Origin: Amborella trichopoda | Lineage: Eukaryota > Streptophyta > Magnoliopsida > Amborellales > Amborellaceae | Reading direction: 5' to 3' | Length of the DNA: 64,000 bases | Assembly (NCBI RefSeq): GCF_000471905.2 | Contig: NW_006500065.1 | Coordinates: 2,176,183 to 2,240,182 of the forward strand | Part shown: piece by piece, positions 1 to 10,837 of the stretch | How the letters are laid out: each line of letters opens with the position of its first letter | Numbering within the stretch: the stretch's first letter is position 1 | Program-made: the position numbers and the translations under genes | The notes under the pieces: generated by a model | Database searches by the model: none | Told to the model about the DNA's origin: nothing | Seen by the model: the letters and a program-made list of their open reading frames with translations, nothing else

Positions 1-39
1 AATAATTGAGTGGGAGCTACTACAGTCCCACGTTTTTTT

Positions 40-421
40 AGTTGCTTGGATATTCAGATATATAGGTACAAGCTATCTCACAGATCCAAATGATGCGAAG
101 TCTACATCTGGATATGTGTTCATACTTGGAGGAAGTGCAGTTTCTTGGAAATCAAAAAAACAGGATGCGATAAAATAGTCCACCATGAAGGCAGAGTACA
201 TGGCGTGCTGTTTGGTAATCGAGGAGGTCGTATGGATTAAGAAATTTTTTAATCGACTTGACTTTCATCTCGTGCGTTGTGAGGCAGTAAGAATTTTGTG
301 CAACAGCACAGTGACGATATGCGTGTCAAAGGAGCCACGATTCCATAAGAACTCCAAGCATATAAAACCATGTTTTTATCATTTGAGGAATGATGTGAGA
401 TTGAGAAAGATCGAGATCTAG
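40..421 (+). pseudogene. Ty1/copia polyprotein, RNase H end (broken)
   Basis: This is the C-terminal RNase H part of a Ty1/copia polyprotein; the rest lies upstream of the window. In one frame from about 65 one reads the family hallmarks STSGYVF, then [11 protein letters not shown], then MKAEYMACC followed by EEVVWIKKFF. These are the usual copia RNase H blocks, where SWKSKKQ is normally followed by a short stretch and then AEYMA. The reading frame is interrupted by a TAG at 176-178, and the expected upstream residues around 45-62 are in another frame, so the copy is dead. The end of the domain degenerates after about 421. It lies just before a candidate polypurine tract and LTR start at 877, in the order expected for the 3' end of a copia element. 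Family assignment is secure; the exact pseudogene borders are approximate. Confidence 0.9.
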
Positions 422-876
422 ATAAACTAAATATTCTAGTGGAAGCACCTGCTAGTATTTGACATGCCAAATGGAACAACAGACTATAATGTTGTTCACT
501 CATGGAACCAAATGTTTGGTGTTGGTTGTATTGCTACAAAAGGGACCAGCTTATTTGAAAAACTCTTTTGAGCTCATGAACATATGACCCCATGCGATGA
601 AGGTACGTAATGGTTTTTTGCGACAATAGGTTTATGATTCACGATGCGATGTAAAAGATGAGCTACGACCATTTTGGGGATGAGATTTGAGCAGTAAAGA
701 ACAATGTGTTGCCTCTATAAATCCTTTTTGTGAAATGATTGATAACGAAAGCTATAATTAATGCATTAAGAGAATAAGTAAAAATGCTTGAGAGAGATTG
801 TAATTGGGAGAGATAGATGTGACTAAGAGAAAGTGAGAAAGAGAGAATGTAAGACATTAAAAAGCCAAGTGAGAGA

Positions 877-2830
877 TGTTGGGTTTATGTGGCCTTATGA
901 ATGCTTGTAAAATGAAATGATATAGTAGAACATGAACTCAGTGGGAGTTTGGTCCCTCGTGGACTATATTAAGCAAACGATAGTTTGCTGATACCGATCT
1001 GCCCTTAACAATCTAGGCCAGTCGGTTGAAAAAAACCTATATTACCTGGGAATGAAAAACAAACTGGTGAGGTTTATGAGTTAGCCCTTGATGAGTTCGG
1101 AGAACATACCTGGATGAGTGAGCCGATGGACTTTATGACCCTTGTACGTGATGGTGGCTTACAAAGACAGGGGCCAAAACCTCATCCATGTACCATCACA
1201 CGACATGCATATCGATAGATCATTCGGAAAAGCCATAAATCCACCTTTTAGGGTGAAGCGTATGCATGTGCGAGAGATACCCTTATGCGCCATAGAGTTG
1301 TGATCACATAAGGTCTTGGTGACCTTGACTTGTCTCTAGGGGAGGACCTGTAATCCACGGACTGAGATTGCGATACCTTGGCTCATCCGTCAGACTTTGG
1401 TGACCCGCTAATGAGCCCCTGCTTGGACTGTGGGTCATGAGAAACACTGGGTTGGTCTGATAAAGCAAGTGTGGTCTGTAGTCCATAATTGACGATGGAG
1501 TGCCCTATGATTGTTGATTCCTAAACCATATGGATCATTTTCCTATCAAATTAATTTAATTGTATTTGTTTTATGATGAAAATTATTTTAAGATTATTAT
1601 TTGAATTTTTATGAACCCCTGGATAATTTATTTATAATTTTTGGATTTATAAAATTAAAGATATTGATTTTACAATTGTTTAAATATTCAAATAATATTC
1701 TAAAATCCTTTTATTAATTTTAAATATATACAAAATATTATGGGGGCCCATTGTGCACATGGGACTGCTATATTTTTAGAAGATGGGGCCCATGAGTGCC
1801 TCCCTTGGGTGGCACACCTCACTTTTATTCTCTTTCCTATTTTTTGGTGATATGGCATGTAGCTATATGGTTGGAAGATATTGATTAAATATTAAATTGA
1901 TATATCTTTGAAAGATTTTGTGGAAATATTAAGTAGACTTGTGCTATTTTATAGTATGCACAATATTTTGATTAAATTTAATTTATTTAATTTCTATTGA
2001 TGGGAAAATGGTTTAAGAAAGGGGGATAATGGTTCATGCACCTTCCATAATGTTGATGGCCTATTTATGGAATGGATAACTCAGATCTCTCACCCCACAA
2101 GTCACTCTTGACCGACAGTCTATGTTCATTCTCACAAAAAGAAGCAAGCTAAAGAAAACCATAAGAAACCATATTCCTATTCAAAGCGTATAAAAAGAGA
2201 TTGTCTCTACCAAAAAAATCTCTACACCTTATCTTTCTATCTCTCTCTTAAGAAAGTTTATCTCTTTCATGTTTGATCTCTCTCTCCCACATTGTGAAAG
2301 AACCTAAGGGTTTAGGTTATAGAATTCTTCTCTCTTCTATATCTCAAATATGGATTTATGGCTAAGGGTTTTAGGGTTTACCAAAAAGATAATCCATTTC
2401 TCTCAAACTAGGTTGCTAGAAGAATTCACCTAGGGCTTGAATTTGTGATCAAATGGGTTCATGTTTCATTGGTGTGGCTCGGCCGAAATTTGCTTTCTTA
2501 GTTTGAGGTTGAAGTTAAACCGTTGATCCCACGATATTGGATGGTGGTGACTCAGTGTGGCGTGTAATAAGCCTGGTTGAGGTTCTCCGGCACTCTTCAT
2601 TTTGTTTCTTGCAATCTTATCTTTTATTCTTAAGCATAGTGCATAGTTGTTTCAATGATATCAAGTTGTTAAGATCTTGGTTTTATTGTTATGTTGATTT
2701 TATTTTGAAATTTATCTTATTATAATAAAGATCACATGTAAGTGATCTTTTGCGAAAAAAAAAAGAGGTAAAAAAAAAAAAAAATTTACTTTGGTAAAAG
2801 ATCACATAAGTCTTTCTTTCAGTGTGCCAT
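877..2830 (+). repeat. Putative 3' LTR of a Ty1/copia element
   Basis: The sequence ccaagtgagaga just before 877 resembles the plant copia polypurine tract, and TGTTGGG at 877 is a typical LTR start. It follows a copia RNase H remnant at a suitable distance. The stretch is non-coding and ends in a leader-like region rich in tctctct and aaccctaggg motifs (2090-2420), then two A-runs near 2753-2785. The right border is not fixed; 2830 is an estimate. A diverged relative occurs at 25038-26935: shared stretches include the start (GGGTTTATGTGGCC against GGGGTTTGTGGCC), a CTCAGTGGGAG-like block, and a block beginning GGAGAACCT or GGAGGACCT followed by GTAATCC or ATAATCC. Confidence 0.6.
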
Positions 2831-3478
2831 CAGTTATAGAAGATCCAGTGTAAGGTGTACAAAGTTCCAAAACGTAATCCCAGACAACTCTCATGACACG
2901 TGCCTTGGTATTTTCATTTTATTTTGTTCTTGATTTTGTGGATACGTCATATGAACACGGCATAACTAGGTCTCACGCATCATCTTTACTTTTTTCTTAA
3001 AGCGTATTGTATTGTAATGCTCTATGAGTGCATGGAGGGCTTGTATTGGCAAAACGAGTACAAGTGGTGGTCTATGTAACGTATAGCACACATGCATATT
3101 GCGTTTTACACGTGTCAACACACCAATGATACCATTTATTACAGTTTTGGAAAGCTTGTCACTTGTTCTTAGCGTTGTTTTTTAAATCCAATTATAAAAA
3201 TATTAAGTATCACTGTATTAGAAGGTTAATTTTGACATTGATATTTCTAATACTCGTATCAAAAATCACTATACTTATCCACAAATATGTAACATAAATT
3301 GTGTAAGGGTTGATAGGTTTGAAATCATCGATTAAGAGCTTGTTGGACGTGCATACAATATACCTGATTGTTTGAGGTCTATTAGGGTCAATAAAGTATT
3401 TGTTTGGTTGCCTATAGAAAGGGGATCGTTGGTGAGTAGAGGATGCCTAGTTGACAAAGGTATGAAATAACAAATTAC
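2831..3478. other. Non-genic stretch, nothing recognised
   Basis: AT-rich sequence without a supported open reading frame, RNA gene or clear repeat border. It separates the copia LTR from the tandem-repeat-bearing DNA element at 3479. Confidence 0.5.
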
Positions 3479-4270
3479 GAAAATTACAAACAACCCTTAG
3501 GATTATACTTTTTATGTAGTTTATCCTCAACTTAGCTTTTTTTCATTTTTTTCTCCAAAACAAATTTTCTATGCAAATACCCCTCAAAGTTATTTTTTTT
3601 TAAAAAAAATGACTATTTCGTACGTAAAAATCATTTTGGCCAGATTTGACCTTGACTTTTAGGCTCCAGTAGCACATTGTCGGAGCGCACAAGAGCCAGG
3701 CCACCCTAAGACAACTATCGGACCGAACTGAGTACTGTCGGACCACCTTTTACATAGTGCTAGAGCATTGGAATCTAATAACATCTACTGTCAGACCGCC
3801 ATTTGAAACTGCCGAAGTGCTTGAGCCTTGGAATCTAATAACATCTACTGTCAGACCGCCCTTTGAAATGCCGAATCGCACTTTGTACAGTGACGGAGCC
3901 CTATTGCCAAAACGCACTTTACACAGTGCCGGAGCCCTACTACCATACCGCACTTTACATAGTGTTAGAGCCCTAGTGCCGGATTGCACTTTACATAGTG
4001 CCAGAGCCCCCACTGCCGGACTGCACTTTACACAGTGCTGGAGCCCTATTATCGGACCGCATTTACACAGTGTCGGAGCCCCTATTTTGGTAGGACAAAT
4101 GAGAGAGAGGCATGGGTAAGATAAAAGTAAAAGAGGGTAGTTTAGGTATTTATTTATTTATTTTTTTTGATTGGGGGGTATTTGCATAAAAAGTGTATTT
4201 TGGAAAAAAAAAAGTGAGAAAAAATTAGTTTGAAGGTAAATTGAATAGAAAGTATAATCTTGTAATTTTC
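3479..4270. mobile_element. Mutator-like non-autonomous DNA element with internal tandem repeats
   Basis: The ends form long terminal inverted repeats of about 100 bp. The left arm (about 3479-3583) begins gaaaattac and runs through gattatactttttat to tatgcaaatacccc. The reverse complement of the right arm (about 4166-4270) reads gaaaattacaagattatact, then tttatgcaaatacccccc. About ten bases present near the left end are missing from the right arm. Long inverted repeats without a transposase suggest a non-autonomous Mutator-like element. A clean 8-11 bp target duplication was not found; only a short caaatt occurs near both ends. The interior is almost wholly tandem repeat, listed separately. 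Confidence 0.7.
3735..4085. repeat. Tandem repeat cluster, 60-bp and 36-bp units
   Basis: Two kinds of unit lie head to tail. A 60-bp unit containing gaatctaataacatctactg occurs at 3771 and 3831. From about 3885 a unit of about 36 bp, roughly gccggagccctantgccgnaccgcactttacacagt in outline, occurs about six times with mutations. A 120-codon open frame runs through the repeats on the plus strand and an 87-codon one on the minus strand, but both follow from repeat composition. Confidence 0.85.
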
Positions 4271-4481
4271 CTTGGCAAATTTGAATGAGTACGGTTCTCT
4301 CAAGATTTGTTGGGCCTTGAGTACCTAGTAATAGGGTCTACTAAGGATCAAGGTTTGTCCAAAAAGGGTTCGATTTGCTGCACAAGGCAGGGTGGCGCAT
4401 TGGACAACATTGTTATGGGTTTATGCATCAATAGGGACACCTTCTTCAGGCAAAGTTTAAGTGACAGAAGGTTGACTCCAA

Positions 4482-4808
4482 AATTGTTGACATTAAATGC
4501 CCATACAAATATAAAAAACAAATTTAACAATGGTTTACTTAAAAATTTTGATAATGATATTTTTATAGTTTTAATTTATTTGTAAAGTCTAATCATCATC
4601 CAAAAAGTCAAATTAATCTTTTAGACTTTGAAATTGGTTTTGAAGGGATTTTAAAAAGATCAAAATACTCTTTCTAAAATACATAAAATATTTATGGTAA
4701 AAAGATATTTTTTATCATATAAGGGTATTTTATGATAAACAATTTTGAAGTACTAAATTCTAGATTCACCGTTAGTATGGTGTATTGTAGAACAACCCTA
4801 TATATCTA
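4482..4808. repeat. Dispersed AT-rich repeat, copy 1
   Basis: Matches 33912-34230 along its length. Shared blocks include ttgacattaaatgccc (ttgacaataaaatgccc in the other copy), gggattttaaaaag, and a right end reading gttagtatggtgtatt (attagtgtggtatatt). Ends are not defined and no coding is visible, so the element class is unknown. Confidence 0.55.
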
Positions 4809-5948
4809 TAGTTATTTATTTATTTATTGTTAACACCTCATAAAATCTTAAGCATTATATTTAAAAAAGGAAGTGAACTATTAAAATTACCATAGATCCC
4901 TTTTTAATTATTTAATATTTATAAAATGAACACGGCATTTCTATAATTAAAAAGGCCATGGTTGATATTTTCACTAAAACATAAAAGTAATTATAGGCTA
5001 AAGTTGTAGGAATTTTATTAGTATAATGCCATTGTCTTTTAGTGAATATTTACCTTTACTCATTTGTTTTTGGGTAATTCCTTTACTCACTGTATAGTAA
5101 TAGAATAAGGTAGGGGGGCTAACTATAATAATTTTGGCAGTTCATACCCTTTTCTATATGTAATCTATAGGATTTTATCGGGTGCTAACTTTAGAAAAAC
5201 CCTATATATGAAGTGCGAGTATGTATGTGTGCGCGCACATGTGTGTGTATGTGTGCATATGCATCATCATTATCTGAGCTCTATCCCAAGGTCCGTTATA
5301 TGAATCATGTTGAATCATTAAGGACTCTTGAAAAGATGTGGCAAAGTTTTATACTGGTTGCCCTGCCTTACACAACCCTCCTCCTTTATATGAGCTTGGG
5401 ATCGGCATGAGCGGCTTGGAACCCGCAATTGTGGAGTATATATATGTGGGAGTGATTCATGCAATAGTTGCATATTAATATAATGAAACAATTTCCAAAA
5501 GTCAAGTTAGGGCCTTGACGCAATGATTAAATATATTATATTTTAATTACAATGAACAATTTAAAAAAAAAACAGAAGCAAAAATTGAAAATACAATCTA
5601 GAAAGTGTTTTTTTTATCCCAATTAATATAACTTGTTTATTTTAGAGAGATATTTACATCTAGGTGTTAAAAATGATTTTTTTCTTTTTTCAAATTTCTT
5701 AGATAGCTTTACTATCATTAGATGAACAATGTAGAAAAAGAAAAAATGATTTTGAGTTTGTCAATTCATCAATGTCTAGATCTTGAAACTCACTAAATGA
5801 ATGGTCTAGATTCATTATTAGAGGGGACTCATTTTGAACATATCTATGGTGTAAATTGAAATATATATTTTTTAGGGATTGATTATTGGGATAACGTTTT
5901 TTAGGTCATACAAATGCCACAAACAAAGCTTTTCTAGAAGAGGGGCTG
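4809..5948. other. Non-genic AT-rich stretch with a TG/CA microsatellite
   Basis: No supported gene. A microsatellite-like run of tgtgtg and gcgcgcaca motifs lies at about 5212-5268. A short open frame over it (5213-5410) is explained by the repeat. Confidence 0.5.
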
Positions 5949-6317
5949 TTTGTATAGAGTCGAGGCGCTAAACAATTAAAGTAAAACACACCTTTAAATA
6001 ATCTCGAGAAATGTGGTTTCAATATTAGAAATCTTTGTGATAGTCTTAAAATATATTTTCATATTTAATTCTAAAATTTAAAGCGTCAAAAATAGCGTAG
6101 ATAAAGCAGATCTATAAAAAATTGAAAATTGACGGTCCAAAATTACGTTCTATATAAGATGCACTATTTTCAAAACCCAAATCCATTTTTTTCTCGTGTC
6201 CATGCATCTTGATGTCGAGATGACCAATTTGATGATATTCATCAAAATAACCTCTTCTAGTAAAATTTTTGAAGAGGACTTTAATTTAAGTATTTAGAGC
6301 CTTAGCTATATATAAAC
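5949..6317 (-). mobile_element. MITE, core family copy 1
   Basis: About 369 bp, in the opposite orientation to the copy at 23099-23470. It begins ttgtatagagtcgaggcgc, and its right end reads gagccttagctatatataaac, the reverse complement of the other copy's start. The shared core contains attgaaaattgacggtcc and the cluster tgtccatgcatcttgatgtc. No coding capacity. The transposase class that mobilised it cannot be told from this. Confidence 0.85.
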
Positions 6318-6371
6318 TTTTGTTTCTAGAATGTGGTTGTATTATATTACTAACATAATATAAATCTACTA

Positions 6372-6374
<3 letters not shown>

Positions 6375-6410
<36 letters not shown>
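6375..6410. repeat. (AT)n microsatellite
   Basis: Uninterrupted at-dinucleotide run of about 36 bp directly next to the start of the next MITE copy. Confidence 0.95.
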
Positions 6411-6412
<2 letters not shown>

Positions 6413-6416
6413 GTGC

Positions 6417-6786
6417 GGTTTTTATAATGTTGCAACCTTAAACAATCCAATTAAGGCACGCCTCCAAATTTTATCAATACATGTTATTTTATTGTAAAAG
6501 TTTTTTAGGATTATCTTAAAACTATTTTCATACCTAATTAGAAAATTGTAAACTAAAAAAATAGGTAAAATCAAGTAGATCTATAAACATAGGAAAATCT
6601 TGAAAATGGACGGTCCAAAATGCACTATTTTTTGGACTCAAAAACATTTTTTTATTTTAATATCCATACATCTCGATGTCGAGATGATCAATTATAAGGT
6701 TTTTCAACATTAAAACAACCATTCCGATATAATTTTTTTAGGTACATCTGTGATTCTACATTTCAACGTTGCAACCTCATATAACC
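6417..6786 (-). mobile_element. MITE, core family copy 2 (different terminal repeats)
   Basis: About 370 bp. It shares the family core (cttgaaaatggacggtcc, then catctcgatgtcgagatgat) with the copies at 5949, 8829, 23099 and 63652. Its ends differ: they read ggtttttataatgttgcaacc on the left and, as reverse complement of the right end, ggttatatgaggttgcaac. It is therefore a subfamily with its own terminal inverted repeat. Confidence 0.8.
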
Positions 6787-6804
6787 TTTTCCCTATATAT
6801 ATAT

Positions 6805-6995
6805 AATGATCCTATAGGACCTTCCCCCACCATGTGTGTAGAACCTCAAAGGATCACCATTAAAGTTGATACGGATCTCTAGAAACGTTATCACATAAGT
6901 GTAGGATTTGACTTTTGTATAGATCCGTACCAAATTGAATGGTGATCATTTGGGGTCATACACACATGGGTGGCGGAGGGTCCTATAGGATCATT
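6805..6995. mobile_element. Fold-back MITE
   Basis: A 191-bp near-palindrome. It starts aatgatcctataggacctt and ends with the complement, ggtcctataggatcatt. The arms stay paired for about 75 bp, including ccaccatgtgtgta against its complement and a gatcaccatt block. A TA-rich target lies on the left (tatatat). This is the form of a short inverted-repeat MITE that could fold into one long hairpin. Confidence 0.9.
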
Positions 6996-8828
6996 TCTCT
7001 CTCTCTCTATATTTATTTATTTATTTATTTTGACCATATCTAGAGTGGAAATTGAATTTTATTTTTTTAGGATTGATTATTAGGATAAAAATAATGAGTA
7101 CAAAATTTGAAGTCATATAAGTGCAACAAACATAGTTTTCTCGAAATATGGTTTCATTATATTAACATGAAATCATTTCTCTACTATTTGAAGGAAAACA
7201 AAATGATTTTTCACAACTATTTGAAGGAAAACACAATGTTTGGAAATAGTCTAGAATCCAACTTTACTAATAAAGGACTCGTCTTGCCCAATGGCACAAG
7301 ACACAGATTGAAAGCCACAGTAGAATAATGTCAAGTGATGGTTCATATCTGACATGATGGTATGAGAAAATATTGATTCATCAAAAAAAAAAAAATTTGA
7401 TATGAGAAAATATTTGGTAATATGATTGGATTTGGTTAGATCTATATGATGTATAGGGGATCTATATGGTCATATGGGAAGGGTAAGTGAAAACTAAGTG
7501 CAATTCAAGCATTAAAAATGTGGTAAAGAGAAACTAATTGGTCATTCAGATCCCTGACTTGTTGGGTGGCCTCACCGCCTGGGGTTATATGGCCCAGGAT
7601 GTGGCGATGACCCTAAGACGGTAGCATGAAACAGAGACATTCATTCAATCGATTTAATAAGCCATAAAATGGGCATCTAGGTATAAGGATTAGCATGAAA
7701 GATATGAAATTGTAGTTTCATATACTTAATGCACTCCATAAGTAATAAATTTAGAAATTTTATATTAAATAGAAAAATTAAGCAAACACAAATAAGAAAT
7801 CCTTAGAGCTCTGGCTTTTTTAGAATGGATAAAAATTTACACATGAAATTTAAATTCATTTTGTGTATCTCATAAATCTTTTTTTGCCAACTTCAATGTT
7901 TTTGCTATGTCCAAATACGAAACCCTAGTAGAAAACACTAGAAATTGAAGGCCAATGAAAAAAGGCAACGTCCAAATAGATAGGAGGGCAAGAGACAGTG
8001 AATTGAGAGGAGATGCCGGGAGAGAGATAAGAAGATAGAGAGAGTAGAGAGAGAAAAAGAGTGAAGAGAGAGAGGGTGCAAGGAGAGATTGAGCGGATTC
8101 AAAATTCCCACTAAACGCTATTTTTGTACAATAAAAAAAAGTGTTCACTAAAAAAAGAAAAAAAAAAAGAAATACTCTATTGGTCTGATTTTTGAAACAT
8201 CGAGCAACTTCGAAATATGAAATGAGACCGGAAGTAAATTTGGCAAAAAAAATTATGGGAGCCCTTCGTTTCGAGTAGTAACAACCTATTTTGAAGCCTT
8301 TCGTTATATAACGGTTTTAAAGTTCGATACAGACATAAATTTCCCCCCCAAAAAAAAAAAAAAAGTCCATTACCCATTATTTGATGGAAAATGTGGTTTT
8401 GTGTGTTTCAATATCCAAACGACTTGTTAAAAGGATTTAGAAATGCCAATATCCAGACGACCTATTAAAAGGATTTAGGGGACTAGTCCATTTGTGTCGA
8501 TGCTGATGAGAGTCTAACTATGGCTAATTGAAGGCTCTTTGGAATTTGGAAATTCACGCTACAGTTGAAGGCTCAAGAATTAGGGACTCGAAGAGGCTAG
8601 AGGAAAATAGCAGACCATTTGCACTCTTCAAGAAGGGCACTTTTTAGTTTGTCGTCAGAATTTCAGGAGCAATCATGATTTCTTTATCAAAATCTGTCAA
8701 ATCATGTACAAACCGACATGAAACATTTCTAGAAACTTCTCAAATACATTCAAGGAGATAGATAAAACAATTTGATACAAAGTTTGTGAGCGAGTACTTC
8801 CATTTATTCGGCAGACCAGCAGGCTAAA
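6996..8828. other. Non-genic stretch, purine-rich patch only
   Basis: No gene or clear element. A (GA)-rich patch lies at about 8015-8090, and homopolymer A runs occur near 7383 and 8150-8165. The short open frames here (7107-7328, 7870-8148, 8177-8377) lack recognisable domains. Confidence 0.5.
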
Positions 8829-9165
8829 GTTTATATAGTGAGATTCTAAACAATCAAATTAAAACCCACCTCAAAAAATTTTTCTTTTGATGTACGAATA
8901 TTTTCAAATTGATCATCTCCACATCAAGATGCATAGACATAGAAAAAAATGGATTTCAAGTTTTAGAAATAGTGCATCTTATATATAATGTAGTTTTAGA
9001 CCGTCAATTTTCAAGATTTTTATAGATCTTATCGGTCTACACTATTTTTGAAGCTTTAAATTTTATAATTATAAATGAAAATATATTTTAAGGCTACCAA
9101 AAATATTTCCAATATGGATACCACATTTCTCGATATTATTTGAAGATACGCTTTGCAAACCACAC
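8829..9165 (+). mobile_element. MITE, core family copy 3
   Basis: Starts gtttatatagtgagattc, close to the start of the copy at 23099, and shares the core: attgatcatctccacatcaa, then ggatttcaagttt, then gaccgtcaattttcaaga. The right end is shorter than in the 23099 copy, so it is probably truncated or eroded at about 9165. Confidence 0.85.
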
Positions 9166-10225
9166 CTTTTTTTTAATTGCATATTCCTTTCTTTTTTTTT
9201 CTAGGTTTCAGGGTTCCTATAGTGATTATTAGTTTTAGACCCTACGGTGTATGCTGTACTTTAAAATTGAAAAAAAAAACTTAATACATTGGTACTTTTG
9301 TAAATTTTTTAATGTGATGCCATATCTTACAAAATTATGAATATTATGAAGTCGAAATTTTCTATATTTTTTGGCTGTTCAAACTTTTATTGATATATTC
9401 ATTTGATAAGGGAGTGATTTGCTTTGTGTCGGTTTAGGGCCAAAAGCCAAAGGCTTCAGCTGGTTTGGGGAAGTAGAAAAGAATCAGACAACATTGAAGA
9501 TATTCACTTTGCTTCATTGAAGAGGATAGAGTCTTTGGCTTTTACACCCAAACTGAACCGAATCCAATATTGAAATATTTGCTTCGGGTTACTTGGGCTT
9601 CTTCTGATTCAGGTCACATTTACCTTCGGCTTCGTTTGACCAAATGTCACAAGTTGATCTTTTATAATTTATTCAGGGCAACTTCAATGAAAAATAAAAA
9701 GGGAAAGAATTGCCCCAACATAGCTAAAAAATTATTAAAATAAACCATTGTTTGTTAAAAGGCCAAAAAAAAAAAAATTGGAAAAAAAAATAATTCGCTT
9801 TGAGAAATACCATTTAACCTCTGCTTCCCCCTAACCATTTGTGGAGATCATCCCTGCGGGGGTGGGACTCTCTCACTCCCTCTCATAGGCTCTCTCTCTC
9901 TCTCGAAGGAGTTCTTGGTTGGTTCTTAGAGGTTTTTCTCAAGGTGATTCATGAGCCAAAATCTGGTTTTTCATTGCAATCCTTCTACCTTACTGCGAAT
10001 TGGGCTTTTCGACGTATGGCAAATTTTACGTTGTGCATTTTTTTAAAAGTTTTTTATATTTCTATACTTTTGTATATTTTTAATTATTAAAGTACAAATG
10101 ATCTGTGAACTTCCTGTGAATTGGCTGAAGCACTTCCACAACTACACCAAATAGCTTCTAAAAAGATTCTAGTAACATTGATTTGGCACAGCAAACCATA
10201 ATTATAACAAACAGTATGCTGAAAA
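9166..10225. other. Non-genic stretch downstream of the carrier gene
   Basis: AT-rich sequence beyond the likely poly(A) site of the minus-strand gene. A short plus-strand open frame (9839-10090) over a ctctctctc run has no recognisable domain. Nothing else was seen. Confidence 0.5.
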
Positions 10226-10231
10226 TTTATT
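10226..10231 (-). terminator. Candidate poly(A) signal of the carrier gene
   Basis: AATAAA on the minus strand, 257 bp after the stop codon at 10488-10490, which is an ordinary plant 3' UTR length. Plant signals are loose, so other sites may also be used. Confidence 0.5.
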
Positions 10232-10487
10232 GCCTTCTGGAGGCAGTGTGCCACTTCCCATTTACAACAGAGGTTATTTGATATGGTAAAACTCATTCGT
10301 AAGCCACTCCCTCACCACTAACTTTTCCTAGTATAAATCCAGTGAAATAGGAAGTAATTCACAAGTGAACACCAAGGAGTACATCTTTGAGACGGCAATT
10401 AATTCAAACAATCAGCATAGCAATCTGGGCACAAGGACAATGCTTGCATAAAGTTCTTGCAAATGAAGTAAAAATGAAAAAGGAACA

Positions 10488-10626
10488 TCAGTTGTTCACA
10501 TTCTTATTCGTCATTCTTAATAACCGTAGGACATTTTCATAGACAACAAATGTAATAGAAGCAGCAGGGATGTTCTTCAGTAGATTGGATGTTATGCCCC
10601 TGTAGAAACCATTAATCCCCTCAAAC
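10488..10626 (-). CDS. FOLT1: Carrier terminal exon with stop
   Basis: 139 bp. The first base completes Arg, then [36 protein letters not shown] and a short tail ending NVNN before TGA. The FYRG...LLK block and the last transmembrane helix are family hallmarks. Acceptor ctggcag. Confidence 0.95.
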
Positions 10627-10795
10627 CTGCCAGAAGAATTTGGAAATAAGAACGAGAGAGAATAAAAGGTATCTTCAAGTAACAGAGTCATACCTCGCAG
10701 TCTCTTTCAAGACATGCCAAGCATCTCTGTATCTTGGCAATGTGTGTGTACTTGGTCTTTGCTGCAACACACCACCAATGCCATCAGAATTCTCG

Positions 10796-10837
<42 letters not shown>

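Noticed and set aside
3757-4119. 120-codon repetitive protein on the plus strand
   Set aside because: Lies entirely in the tandem repeats of a DNA element; the open frame follows from unit lengths divisible by three.
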